DNA from: Gehongia tenuis
Lineage (GTDB): Bacteria; Bacillota; Clostridia; Christensenellales; NSJ-53
Direction of reading: 5' to 3'
Length of the DNA stretch: 64,000 nt
Assembly (NCBI RefSeq): GCF_014384795.1
Contig: NZ_JACRSR010000001.1
Location: forward strand, 1,116,001-1,180,000
Part shown: piece by piece, positions 44,501 to 52,419 of the stretch
Layout: each line of letters begins with the position of its first letter
Numbering within the stretch: position 1 is the stretch's first letter
Notes under the pieces: generated by a model
The model's database searches: none
What the model was told of the DNA's origin: nothing
What the model saw: the letters and a program-made list of their open reading frames with translations, nothing else
Program-made: the position numbers and the translations under genes

Positions 44501-44545
44501 CAGCACCTTTAGATCGTTATAGAGTTTGAACAGATAGTGTTCCAT
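41501..44545 (-). CDS. GAF-PAS-GGDEF-PAS-GGDEF-EAL signalling protein
   Basis: A 1014-residue cytosolic protein without membrane helices. Domains: GAF-like (about 15-165), PAS with three cysteines C217, C229 and C232 (about 170-285), GGDEF-1 (about 290-450, S-G-D-E-F at 371-375), PAS with PAC (about 475-590), GGDEF-2 (about 592-755, D-G-D-E-F at 670-674), EAL (about 760-1012; E799-A-L, D-D-F-G-T-G near 919-924, L-E-G-V-E-T near 975-980). GGDEF-1 looks close to a catalytic site; GGDEF-2 starts its signature with Asp and lacks the usual N-D-x-x-G-H loop, so it may be regulatory. EAL looks active. The CX2C pair in PAS-1 suggests a redox or metal cue. Confidence 0.92.
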   Translation of the reverse strand: MEHYLFKLYNDLKVLEPFLNGSGTLMDAAQQLAGYIQGSVPVCRLALVRCNERAEVKESAFWGAASQECEAFYVDFLSKRLAELMAVYSKEGRIEDDTLKTMVESSMGGRRLDYDPTLFPIAHDHEILGFAYFGKESGPWTDQEKGALKLLVTIISISFANKNSHDNLLQQNWAINAIMDSMRVNIYVTDPKTDQILFMNRTMKDAFGLDNPEGEICWKVLQKGMTGRCHFCPVRKMLNNPDGGVQIWEEHNSVTGRIYENHDDLIQWFDGSLVHYQQSVDVTDSKLLSRAASVDELTQLLNRRAGKLALQRTLLEGVREKVPVSVCMYDINLLKEINDAYGHAEGDILIQIIADSVRECLKKDDYAFRLSGDEFIIVMKNRDETEAAQVVADIKKRMAEKGEALGKPYTIGFCYGILEVKPEDTLDESEILGRVDERMYEQKRAFHIERAEQKRIRMDERAAYDIKSFQYDTDRLYDALVQSTDDYIYVCNMKTGVFRYPRAMVEEFDLPGEVIENAAAVWGARVHEQDKQAFLEANQEIADGRADYHSVEYRAKNRKGEWVWMRCRGHLERDEKGEPVLFAGMITNLGKKNKIDHLTGLFNKFEFEDQIKAFLEDRPRQRLGIMVLGMDEFKRVNDLYDRFFGDEVIRITSQKIQSLLPESAAVYRRDGDEFAVLFSGASPEDMRAIYENIYQTFNHQQEYGGRKYFCTLSAGCVFYPEDGQNYLELIKHADYSLEYAKLKGKNRLAFFAKNILQHKERALEITELLRTSVENHFQGFELNYQPQIYADTQKLKGAEALCRWRCDEYGSIAPGEFIPLLEESGLIHPVGRWVFDRAIRAYAQCVHKSADFTMSINLSYLQLIEQDFVDFMDETLKKYGVDANNIIVELTESNIVSSIDALAHVFQKIRGLGIRIAMDDFGTGYSSLEILKNCPADVVKIDRAFIRDIRSSTFDATFIRFIVELCHDVGIKVCLEGVETQEEYDIVRPMNLDFIQGFLFGRPMPEEELNQLRH

Positions 44546-44569
44546 ATCTTTTCTCCCCGATCCTGCCCT

Positions 44570-45340
44570 CTAAATGGCAGCTTTTTGCCCCATGTACAAT
44601 TCCATGGTATCGTGTACTGTCATGACGCCGCCGCCGGCCTCAATGGCCGCCATGATCTCCCTTTCAAAGGCCAAGCGAACCGTTTCCTCCATGGCATTGT
44701 GATCGGAATAGGTTCGCAGCAGACGCACATATGCCTCCGGCCCAAACCGCCGCTCGCCGAAGTACTGTTTTGCCGTAACGGAGTGAAACCCGTAATTTTT
44801 TAAATATTCCTCCGCCGCGGCATATTTGCCAGCGCTCTGCGCCGAAGGTCTGCTGTTCGGGCGGTACTTGGCATACACCTTCTGGACGCCCCGATGAACG
44901 GGATCATCCTCCCGGGAGGCATGGGGACAATTCCAGAAAAAAGCCGCCCAGCCGCCGGGTTTCAGCAGCTCCAGCACCTTGGGATAGCCAATCTCGGGCG
45001 AAATCCAGTGGAAGGCCGTGGCAGCATAGACAAGATCGAAGGATGACGGCGGGCAGACATAGGCCTCAAAGGTCGTCTGCACCACCGAAAAATCAGCATC
45101 CTTATATTTCACAGCCACATACCTGGCCAAATGCTCTCCCATCTCCACGGCCGTGACCCGGCAGCCCTGCTTCAAAAAAGGCTGGGTTGCCTGGCCCGTG
45201 CCCACGCCAATCTCAAGCGCCGTCGTACCGGAGCCTGCGCCGGCAAGGGTCATTACGTCGGCGAAGAGCTCCGGACAGTAGCGCGGTCTCAGCTCATCGT
45301 AGTTTTGGGGATCCTTATCAAAGGCGGAAGCCTTGCTCAC
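44570..45340 (-). CDS. Class I SAM-dependent methyltransferase
   Basis: A 256-residue methyltransferase with the Rossmann motif L-E-I-G-V-G-T-G near residues 42-49, the acidic V-E-M near 65, and A-T-A-F-H-W-I near residue 107, a signature of the small-molecule methyltransferases such as trans-aconitate or UbiE-like enzymes. Substrate unknown. It starts with GTG, overlapping the aminotransferase stop by 4 nt (GTGA). Confidence 0.9.
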   Translation of the reverse strand: MSKASAFDKDPQNYDELRPRYCPELFADVMTLAGAGSGTTALEIGVGTGQATQPFLKQGCRVTAVEMGEHLARYVAVKYKDADFSVVQTTFEAYVCPPSSFDLVYAATAFHWISPEIGYPKVLELLKPGGWAAFFWNCPHASREDDPVHRGVQKVYAKYRPNSRPSAQSAGKYAAAEEYLKNYGFHSVTAKQYFGERRFGPEAYVRLLRTYSDHNAMEETVRLAFEREIMAAIEAGGGVMTVHDTMELYMGQKAAI

Positions 45341-46521
45341 TTATACGTCTCCGCCAGCTTTTGGAAAGCGGGCATGGAGCGTTCAATCTGCTCCGTCTTT
45401 ACGCAGTAGGCAATGCGAACATAGCCCGGACACCCGAAGTCATCGCCAGGCACGAGCAATAGGTCAAACTTTTTGGCCCTCTCGCAGAAGGCATTGGCGT
45501 CCTCCTCCATGGCCTTCACGAAAAGATAGAAGGCTCCGTCCGGCTTCACGCAGGTGTACCCGAATTCCGTAAGTCCATTGTAGAGCAGATCCCGATTCTT
45601 TTTATACACCGAAATATCCGACGTTTTTCCCTCGCATCGGGCCACCATCTGCTGAAAAAGACTGGGCGCACAAACATAACCCAGAGCGCGGCCCGCGCCG
45701 CAGATTGCGGCATAGGTCTTTTCAAAATCCACAATTTCGCCGGGCACGAGCACATAACCGATCCTCTCGCCCGGCAGGGACAAGGATTTGCTGTAGGAAT
45801 AGCACACCAGCGTATTCTTATAATACTTTGTCAGGAAGGGTACCTTTCCGCCATCGTAGACGATTTCCCGGTAGGGCTCGTCGGTCACAAGATAGATGGG
45901 ATGACCCAAGGCTTCAGATTTTTCCGTCAGAATGCGGCACAGCCGCACGATGGTCTCCTCCGAATAGATGGCGCCGGAGGGGTTGTTGGGCGAGTTAATG
46001 ATCACGGCCTTGGTATGCTCACCGATCATGGCCTCAAACTTCTCAAAATCGATCTGGAAGTCCTCATAATTGGGCGGTACCACCTTCAGCGTTCCGCCCG
46101 CAGCCTCCACGAATACGCGGTATTCCGTAAAGAAGGGTGCAAAGGCGATAAATTCATCCCCCGGCACAGCCAACGCCTTGAAACAAACGCTGAGGGATGC
46201 CGCTGCGCCCACCGTCATGTAGAGGTTGCCCGCGTCAAAATTCGTACCGAACCGGCTGTTCAGGGATTCGGCAATCTGCTGACGAACCTTGGCATCTCCC
46301 TGAGCAGAGGTATAGCCGTGAACCAGCACCGGGTCCCCATTCTGCAGCAGATCCAGCAGCGTTTCCTTGACGCACTCCGGCGGCGGCACACTGGGATTGC
46401 CCAAACTGAAATCAAATACGTTTTCCGCACCCACTTCTGCGGCACGCTTCTTGCCAAATTCAAAGATCTCCCGGATCACCGAGCGTTTACTGCCCAGTTC
46501 CACCATCTTTTGCGAAATCAT
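45337..46521 (-). CDS. PLP-dependent class I/II aminotransferase
   Basis: A 394-residue fold-type I aminotransferase of the aspartate-aminotransferase-like group. The PLP-lysine is in S-Y-S-K-S-L-S-L-P-G-E-R-I-G-Y near residue 233, with N-N-P-S-G for cofactor binding upstream and an arginine for the substrate carboxylate near the C-terminus. The ATG at 46521 follows AGGG by 5 nt; the frame continues to 46557 without a ribosome site. Substrate unknown. Confidence 0.9.
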   Translation of the reverse strand: MISQKMVELGSKRSVIREIFEFGKKRAAEVGAENVFDFSLGNPSVPPPECVKETLLDLLQNGDPVLVHGYTSAQGDAKVRQQIAESLNSRFGTNFDAGNLYMTVGAAASLSVCFKALAVPGDEFIAFAPFFTEYRVFVEAAGGTLKVVPPNYEDFQIDFEKFEAMIGEHTKAVIINSPNNPSGAIYSEETIVRLCRILTEKSEALGHPIYLVTDEPYREIVYDGGKVPFLTKYYKNTLVCYSYSKSLSLPGERIGYVLVPGEIVDFEKTYAAICGAGRALGYVCAPSLFQQMVARCEGKTSDISVYKKNRDLLYNGLTEFGYTCVKPDGAFYLFVKAMEEDANAFCERAKKFDLLLVPGDDFGCPGYVRIAYCVKTEQIERSMPAFQKLAETYK

Positions 46522-46596
46522 ATCATCCCTACCCTTCAAATGTTCTCTATAACCCAATAAAATTCTACACGATTTTTATGAATCCTGCCAGCTTCT

Positions 46597-48189
46597 CTAG
46601 GTCTCAGGCTCCACCGTAGCATCCAGCCAGAATACGTCCGGCTTTGCGATGAGCCGGGCATTGTTGTAAGCCATATCGAGGGTCAAAATTGTGGCGCCCC
46701 GATAGTAAGGGACCCGGCCAGACCGGTCGAGGGAGAGGGCCAGCGCACACTGGGGCCGGTCCGCCTCCTCCAGCTCGCCCAAATAGATGGGCAGAAGGAA
46801 CTGGATCTCCCCCGTCTCCCGCCAGAATTGGGGCACTGCCAATTTGTAGTTGCGCTCCGCCAGCAGTTTCGCACGCTGGATGGCGCTGTCAAAATCCCGG
46901 GCAATCCGCGCCAGCAGTATGTTCTTTACCTCCGGATTATCCTTGCACCGCTGGTACTCCTCGTCATACTTGGGCAGACGCTTGCGCTCCACGCCATCCT
47001 CAAAGATATGCAGATCATTTAGCTTGATGGCATATCTGGCATCGAACATGATCTCCCGATAATCCGTAAAATAGCGAGCGATAGGGGGGAGTTTGTAGAT
47101 CTCGCCGTCGTAGATATTGGCAATCTCTCTGTCGCTCTCCGAATAGCAGCAGGGATTTTTGATCATTCTGTAGGTCCGTTTGCCCATCCCCTCGATGGAT
47201 AGTTCAATATCGCATCGTTCACCTACAATGATGATCTGACGGAACAGACGGCTTAAAAGCCCCGAATTGAAATAGATCTTGCCGTCCACCTCGTCCACAT
47301 GCCTGGGTCCGCTACCATCACTTCGGGCGTCTTCATCTTCCAGGCGGTAAAGCGTGTGCGTGATATAGGAACGAAGGATGCCATAGGGCGGGCTGCCCGC
47401 AGGCGAAGCCGTCCAAACTTCGTCCATGGCCAGCTCCGCCAGCTGCTGCAAAAAAGCGTTCGCAGTTCCGGCGCCTTCAAAGATCATAGATCCAAGATGA
47501 TAGCAGTTCATATCGAGGATCTTTTCCAGTAGCTCGTTCTCACCCTTGGCCATCAGTCCAAACCAGGGCTGGGCGCCCGTAACAAGATTGGCCTCCATGG
47601 TCAGCCAGATGGGTTCCCCCGTCAAGGTCGTCTCGCCCAGGGGATAGTAAGAGATAGCTCCCTTGGCTGTTCCCTGATAAACACCAAGACGGCCCGTCCG
47701 CTGAGCTTCGTCAAAGGCGCTTTGGAGGGCCGCTTCCCACGCTTCCTCCGTAAGGTTCTTTCCCGTCATGGAGTTCAGCACCCGTTCCAGCGAACTGAAA
47801 TCCCGAAGGAAGGTATAGCTGCGCAAACTGCCCCCGGCGGCGCGCCAGCCTTTCAAGATGCTTTCCCGCGTCCCGATGGCTACACCCTGCCAATTACTAT
47901 CCTTCTCCAGTCCATTCAATCTTCGAGTGGTGAATCCCCCGTAAATCTTTTCCCCGCCGGTGGTCACATACCCCGTATCCACCAGCATATAGGCGATGTT
48001 CTTTCCGTGGGGGTCGACGGGTTCCAAGCGCTCATCCCAGCAAAGGCATCGATTATAACGGTCCTGCCATTCGGCGTCCACATACTCGTCCAGCAGCCTA
48101 TAATCGATATTGGTGCCGCAAAGCCGCCGCATCTCGGCCGCATAGCCTTTGTTCTCCACATAGCCGATGGAAAAGAATCCACTTTTCAT
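46597..48189 (-). CDS. DUF3825-like protein
   Basis: A 530-residue soluble protein. The C-terminal half resembles the DUF3825 domain, with F-T-D-Y-R-E-I-M-F-D near residue 374 and a terminal stretch T-L-D-M-A-Y-N-N-A-R-L-I-A-K-P-D that I associate with that domain. The N-terminal half (1 to about 260) I do not recognise. No known catalytic motif. Its start overlaps the stop of the HD-domain gene by 4 nt, so the two are translationally coupled and may act together on nucleotides or RNA; that is inference. Confidence 0.7.
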   Translation of the reverse strand: MKSGFFSIGYVENKGYAAEMRRLCGTNIDYRLLDEYVDAEWQDRYNRCLCWDERLEPVDPHGKNIAYMLVDTGYVTTGGEKIYGGFTTRRLNGLEKDSNWQGVAIGTRESILKGWRAAGGSLRSYTFLRDFSSLERVLNSMTGKNLTEEAWEAALQSAFDEAQRTGRLGVYQGTAKGAISYYPLGETTLTGEPIWLTMEANLVTGAQPWFGLMAKGENELLEKILDMNCYHLGSMIFEGAGTANAFLQQLAELAMDEVWTASPAGSPPYGILRSYITHTLYRLEDEDARSDGSGPRHVDEVDGKIYFNSGLLSRLFRQIIIVGERCDIELSIEGMGKRTYRMIKNPCCYSESDREIANIYDGEIYKLPPIARYFTDYREIMFDARYAIKLNDLHIFEDGVERKRLPKYDEEYQRCKDNPEVKNILLARIARDFDSAIQRAKLLAERNYKLAVPQFWRETGEIQFLLPIYLGELEEADRPQCALALSLDRSGRVPYYRGATILTLDMAYNNARLIAKPDVFWLDATVEPET

Positions 48190-48767
48190 CCCTGATCCTC
48201 CTGTCCTTTGAACTCCCCCACCCGGACTCTTGTATCTTCATCGATCATCCTGCGCAATTCTTTAAGAACCGGTCCCTTAAAATATTGGATCCCATATTCA
48301 AGGTTGAAGGCATAATCGAAATCCTCAGGATTGCGCCCCTGATTGTGCTGCAAAATGGTCTCCGCTTTGTCCAGTGCCTTCACAAGTTTTGCCTCCCCGG
48401 TGGCATTGTCGTTGTACTGCTGCCACAGCTCGCGGATCTCCCTCTTAAGTGGCTCCGGCAAGGGCCGCACGATTCGTTCCAACGCCCGTCTTTCCGCCTC
48501 ATGCTTGCTTTTCTCGTCCGTACGAAGGGCCGCCGAGATATCCCCAACATCCAGCTCCGCAAGGTCGTGAATCAAACACATCACGAGCACTTTATGACCA
48601 TCAAGCGCTGGAAACTCATGGAGAAAAAGCCCAGCCATCAAAGCCAGGCGCCAGGAATGCTCCGCCGTGCTTTCCTGCCGCCCGGAGGCGGTCCATGCCG
48701 TGCGCAGCGTGGACTTCAGGCCCTCTACCTCCTGAATGAACCGCACATAGCTTTCCAAAACATCCAT
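48186..48767 (-). CDS. HD-domain phosphohydrolase (YfbR/HDDC2-like)
   Basis: A roughly 193-residue HD hydrolase. Metal ligands: E-H-S-W-R near residue 37, the H-D pair in L-I-H-D-L-A-E near residue 67, and the last Asp in K-A-L-D-K-A-E near 133. Related enzymes are 5'-deoxynucleotidases. The start is uncertain: ATG at 48767 lies 15 nt after AGGAGG, and a GTG at 48782 abuts it. Coupled to the DUF3825-like gene. Confidence 0.85.
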   Translation of the reverse strand: MDVLESYVRFIQEVEGLKSTLRTAWTASGRQESTAEHSWRLALMAGLFLHEFPALDGHKVLVMCLIHDLAELDVGDISAALRTDEKSKHEAERRALERIVRPLPEPLKREIRELWQQYNDNATGEAKLVKALDKAETILQHNQGRNPEDFDYAFNLEYGIQYFKGPVLKELRRMIDEDTRVRVGEFKGQEDQG

Positions 48768-48801
48768 ATCCTTCGTCTCCACCTCCTACGCGCATAAAAT
48801 T

Positions 48802-48810
48802 ATTATAGCA
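48802..48810 (-). promoter_or_regulatory. Extended -10 promoter of the HD/DUF3825 operon
   Basis: Minus-strand TG-C-TATAAT within CCTATGCTATAATA, the same 14-mer seen before the MBL-fold gene at 10856. No -35 match. Confidence 0.55.
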
Positions 48811-48841
48811 TAGGCGGTCCCTTTTCGGCGAGTAACAAAAA

Positions 48842-48872
48842 CAGCCCCCCGCCATTTTTTGACGGGGGGCTT
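48842..48872 (-). terminator. Terminator of the pxp/dehydrogenase operon
   Basis: Leftwards GCCCCCCG (48870-48863) pairs with CGGGGGGC (48851-48844), then TGTTTTTGTT follows. It closes the operon that ends with the D-2-hydroxyacid dehydrogenase. Confidence 0.9.
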
Positions 48873-48882
48873 CACGGCTTTG

Positions 48883-49848
48883 CTATCCGTTCACCACGTT
48901 GACAGGGCTGCCGGAAAGAAAGGCTTTGACGTTTTCCACGGCAATATCCATCAGCCTTTGACGGCTTTCCTTGGGTGCCCAGGAGATATGGGGCGTAATG
49001 ATACAGTTTTTCGCCTTGAGCAGGGGGTTGTCACCCCGAATGGGCTCGGTGGAGACCACATCGAGCCCAGCTCCGGCTACTTTGCCCGAATTGAGCGCTT
49101 CAGCCAGGTCCTCCTCCACAATGAGCGGGCCCCGGGAGTTGTTTATAATGAATACGCCGTCCTTCATCCTGGCGATGGATTCCCGGTTGATAAGACCCTC
49201 CGTTTCCTTGAACAATGGACAGTGCAGCGCAATGACATCCGACGTGCGGAGCAGCTCGTCCAGCTCGGCATAGCGGCAGGTTTCCGATACCAGCTTTGGA
49301 TGCTGGCAGGTATCGTAAGCCAGCACCTTCATGCCAAGCGCCTGTGCGATGCGCCCCGTAGCCTGCCCGATGCGGCCATAGCCAATGATGCCCATTGTCT
49401 TTTCTGCAAGCTCGATGAGCGGATAATCCCAAAAGCACCAATCGGGGCAGGCCTCCCAGCGTCCCTCGCGTACAGCAGCGGAATGATGCCCCACATGATG
49501 GCACAGCTCAAGGAGCAGCGCGATCGCAAACTGCCCCACGGCATTCGTGCCATAGGTGGGAATATTGGTGACCACGATGCCCTTCTCCCTCGCCGCCGCC
49601 ACATCCACGATGTTGTAGCCAGTAGCCAAAACGCCGATATAGCGAATGTTAGGACAGGCATCCATGGCCGCCCGAGAAACCGGCGTCTTGTTGGTGATGA
49701 CCAGCTCCGCACCGCCGATGCGCTCCGCCACCACCTCATCCGTATGGGGCGTTCTGTCATAAACCGTCAGCTCTCCCAGAGTCGCCATGGCGTCCCAGGA
49801 AAGATCGCCGGGATTTTCCGTATATCCGTCCAGGATCACAATTTTCAC
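48883..49848 (-). CDS. D-2-hydroxyacid dehydrogenase
   Basis: A 321-residue NAD-dependent dehydrogenase of the glycerate/lactate/phosphoglycerate group. The Rossmann motif G-Y-G-R-I-G is near residue 155, the catalytic Arg in N-N-S-R-G-P near 235, the Glu in S-T-E-P near 265 and the His in T-P-H-I-S near 283. It most resembles hydroxypyruvate/glycerate dehydrogenases. Last gene of the LysR-linked operon, 24 nt after pxpA, so it may process a hydroxyacid arising from the same catabolism. Confidence 0.92.
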   Translation of the reverse strand: MKIVILDGYTENPGDLSWDAMATLGELTVYDRTPHTDEVVAERIGGAELVITNKTPVSRAAMDACPNIRYIGVLATGYNIVDVAAAREKGIVVTNIPTYGTNAVGQFAIALLLELCHHVGHHSAAVREGRWEACPDWCFWDYPLIELAEKTMGIIGYGRIGQATGRIAQALGMKVLAYDTCQHPKLVSETCRYAELDELLRTSDVIALHCPLFKETEGLINRESIARMKDGVFIINNSRGPLIVEEDLAEALNSGKVAGAGLDVVSTEPIRGDNPLLKAKNCIITPHISWAPKESRQRLMDIAVENVKAFLSGSPVNVVNG

Positions 49849-49872
49849 AGTACCATTCCTTTCGCTTTCAAG

Positions 49873-50631
49873 TCAGCTGAAATTCCGGATCTCAATGCCT
49901 TCATCAGCAAAGGCCTCACGGATTCTTTGCACAAAAGCCAGTGCCTTGGGGCCGTCCCCATGCACACAGAGCGTATCTCCCGCGATATCCAGTTCCTTTC
50001 CGTTTATGGAGGTTACCCTGCCCTCCTTGATCATGCGGATGCACCGCTCAATGGCGATATTTTCATCGGTGATCATGGAGCCCTCCATCTTGCGGGGCAC
50101 CAGGGAAAGATCGTCCATATAGGCCCGGTCCGCGAAGATCTCCGATTTTGCCGTAAGGCCCATCTTCTTCGCCTCATCGCCCAGCACAGCACCTGCGCAG
50201 TAGAAGATGATGAGCTTCGGGTCGATTTCACAGACCGCCTCGCAAATGGCCCGGGAAACTTCCCGATCCTCCTGGCACAGATTGCCAAGAGCGCCGTGCG
50301 GCGCCACGTGCTGGAGGCGCATGCCCTCGGCGGTGGCAAAGGCAGAAAGAGCACCGATCTGATATTTCATGTAATTTTTTACCTCTTCAAAGGTGAGCAC
50401 CATCTTCCTGCGGCCAAACCCGAGAAGATCGGGATATCCCGGATGGGCGCCTACGGCAGCTCCATGGGCTTTTGCCGCTTTTACCGTCCGTGCCATCACC
50501 ATGGGATCCCCCGCATGGAATCCGCAGGCCACATTGGCGGAGGTCACATACTTGATGATCTCCTCGTCGCCGCCAAGCCTGTAGGCGCCAAAACTCTCTC
50601 CCATATCGCTGTTCAAATCCACCTGATACAT
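49873..50631 (-). CDS. pxpA: 5-oxoprolinase subunit A (LamB/YcsF family)
   Basis: A 252-residue protein opening V-D-L-N-S-D-M-G-E-S-F-G, the family hallmark, with A-C-G-F-H-A-G-D near residue 35. With PxpB and PxpC it hydrolyses 5-oxoproline (pyroglutamate) to glutamate using ATP. The ATG at 50631 has GGAGG 7 nt upstream and lies 2 nt after the pxpC stop; the frame is open much further upstream but overlaps pxpC. Confidence 0.92.
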   Translation of the reverse strand: MYQVDLNSDMGESFGAYRLGGDEEIIKYVTSANVACGFHAGDPMVMARTVKAAKAHGAAVGAHPGYPDLLGFGRRKMVLTFEEVKNYMKYQIGALSAFATAEGMRLQHVAPHGALGNLCQEDREVSRAICEAVCEIDPKLIIFYCAGAVLGDEAKKMGLTAKSEIFADRAYMDDLSLVPRKMEGSMITDENIAIERCIRMIKEGRVTSINGKELDIAGDTLCVHGDGPKALAFVQRIREAFADEGIEIRNFS

Positions 50632-50633
50632 CC

Positions 50634-51656
50634 TCAGCCCTCCATTTCTTCCACCTGGACATGGTACATATTCTCCCCAATCGTCAGCCTGAACTGGCGA
50701 CGTGCCGGTGCGGCCAGCGCCATTCGCTGCTGCAAGATATTCATCTCCTGATGATAGGCAGCGTATAAATCCTGTGCCTCTTCCACTGATACGGCCTTGA
50801 AGCGAACCACGTCGCCGGATTTGCACTGCCCAATGATGGGCAGATCCACCGTGATAACCGTTGCTATTTTGGTGTAGCCGCCCACCGTTTGATGCTCGGC
50901 CAGCATAATGATGGGCTCTCCCGCCGTGGGAACCTGTACGGACCCGGTCACAAGGCCGTCGGAGATGATGTTCCCGTCGGATCGGTGTTCGATCACCGGA
51001 CCTTCCAGACGATATCCCCTCCGGTCAAAATCCTGTCCCACCCGGTAGGCTTCATTTAAAAAGGTCTCCATGCCTTTTTTCGTAAAGCGGTCCTCCTGGG
51101 GGCCCAGAATGACGCGGAGCACGCGCTCCATACCAGAAAAGGAATCGCCCTCGGTCTGCCGGACCGCCATCCCCGGAAGTGCTGGGATCCTTTGGTTCAG
51201 GGAGATCTCATCACCATTTCTCAGTTTTCGGCCCGCGTAGCCGCCGAATTCTCCGCTTAAAAGGGTGCTTTTGCTTCCCATGAGCTCGGGAATCTTCATG
51301 CCGCCCGCTACGGCCAGATAGGTTCTGCACCCCTCCTTAACCAGGCCAAATTCCAGCCTGTCGCCGGAATTGACAGAAACAGCGGCATACATGCTCATCG
51401 GAGCGCCATTGAGCTGCGGCTGCATATCAGCGCCGGTTACGGCGATCACGGCGGCGTCCGTAAAGCGGATGGTGGGACCCATCAGCGTCATCTCCAGGCA
51501 TCCTTCGCCCCGGTCGTTGCCTACCAGAAGATTGGCAATGTTCATGGACCGCATATCCATTGGGCCGGAGGGCGTCATACCATACTGTTCGTATCCAAAA
51601 CGGCCGCCGTCCTGAACCGTGGTCAGAATGCCGCCGTTCTCAAACTTCATCCCCAT
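50634..51656 (-). CDS. pxpC: 5-oxoprolinase subunit C (biotin-dependent carboxyltransferase-like)
   Basis: A 340-residue protein of the KipA/PxpC family: T-T-V-Q-D-G-G-R near residue 12, the S-G-P-M-D-M motif near 30, and A-E-H-Q-T-V-G-G-Y near 255. Normal length. It lies between pxpB (2 nt gap) and pxpA (2 nt gap), the usual complex partners. Confidence 0.93.
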   Translation of the reverse strand: MGMKFENGGILTTVQDGGRFGYEQYGMTPSGPMDMRSMNIANLLVGNDRGEGCLEMTLMGPTIRFTDAAVIAVTGADMQPQLNGAPMSMYAAVSVNSGDRLEFGLVKEGCRTYLAVAGGMKIPELMGSKSTLLSGEFGGYAGRKLRNGDEISLNQRIPALPGMAVRQTEGDSFSGMERVLRVILGPQEDRFTKKGMETFLNEAYRVGQDFDRRGYRLEGPVIEHRSDGNIISDGLVTGSVQVPTAGEPIIMLAEHQTVGGYTKIATVITVDLPIIGQCKSGDVVRFKAVSVEEAQDLYAAYHQEMNILQQRMALAAPARRQFRLTIGENMYHVQVEEMEG

Positions 51657-51658
51657 GG

Positions 51659-52393
51659 CTACAACTCTTTCTCATAGGTTTTACATGTGTATTCGCCCAG
51701 TTCCACCTGGCGCTTGATCTGCATGTATTCATCCCGTTCAATGGGGATATGACGGATCCACTGGCCCGCCCGAAGCAAAAAAGGGTCCCTCTTGCGGTAG
51801 TCGCAGGGCAGGATCGGCGTGGCCCCGATGATGTTCCAGCCGCAGGGCTGACTGAAAGGTATGATGTCGCTGAGCGCCAGCTGGACCACAATCTTCCCAC
51901 CGGGAATCCGAACCCGGGGCGCTTCCCTGCGTTTGAAGGAGAAGGGATTTTCAAACCTGGCCGTGTAGGGATGGCCCGGGGAAAACCCCAGCATGTAGAC
52001 GTAGTAGTCGCTTTGGCTGTGAATCCTGATGATCTCCTCGATGGACTTATTCTCCAGCTTTGCAATTTCTTCGATATCATCGGCGAACTCCTCGTCGTAG
52101 ATAACCGGGATCTCCGTGACCATGGCCTTGGGCAGGCTCACGCTGGCAAGCTGGTCCAGCCGCTCCTCAACCAAAGCGATTACCCGCTGGCTACGAACAA
52201 CCAGCGGGTCATATTGAATAAGAAGAGCTCTGTAGGTCGGTATCAGTTCCATCATGCCCGGAAAAGGAGCCTGCTCCAGAGCATATTTTAAGGATCGGAC
52301 CTTGCCATTGACCTTCAGGCTGATCTCGTTTTCAAATTCCACCAAAACCGCTTTGTCTCCGGCACAGCGGATTGTCACTTCTTGCATGCTCAT
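51659..52393 (-). CDS. pxpB: 5-oxoprolinase subunit B
   Basis: A 244-residue KipI/PxpB protein with the typical G-D-K-A-V-L-V-E-F near the N-terminus and F-S-P-G-H-P-Y and P-G-G-K-I motifs in the C-terminal half. Bacillus KipI also inhibits the sporulation kinase KinA, but the pxpBCA context favours 5-oxoproline breakdown. First of the three subunit genes, after the RraA-like gene. Confidence 0.92.
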   Translation of the reverse strand: MSMQEVTIRCAGDKAVLVEFENEISLKVNGKVRSLKYALEQAPFPGMMELIPTYRALLIQYDPLVVRSQRVIALVEERLDQLASVSLPKAMVTEIPVIYDEEFADDIEEIAKLENKSIEEIIRIHSQSDYYVYMLGFSPGHPYTARFENPFSFKRREAPRVRIPGGKIVVQLALSDIIPFSQPCGWNIIGATPILPCDYRKRDPFLLRAGQWIRHIPIERDEYMQIKRQVELGEYTCKTYEKEL

Positions 52394-52419
52394 AAATCCA
52401 TCATAACCGTTGTTAACGA

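Noticed and set aside
48859..50751. A 630-codon open frame on the plus strand opposite the dehydrogenase and pxpA genes
   Set aside because: It spans two real genes and a gene boundary on the other strand, and has no family features.
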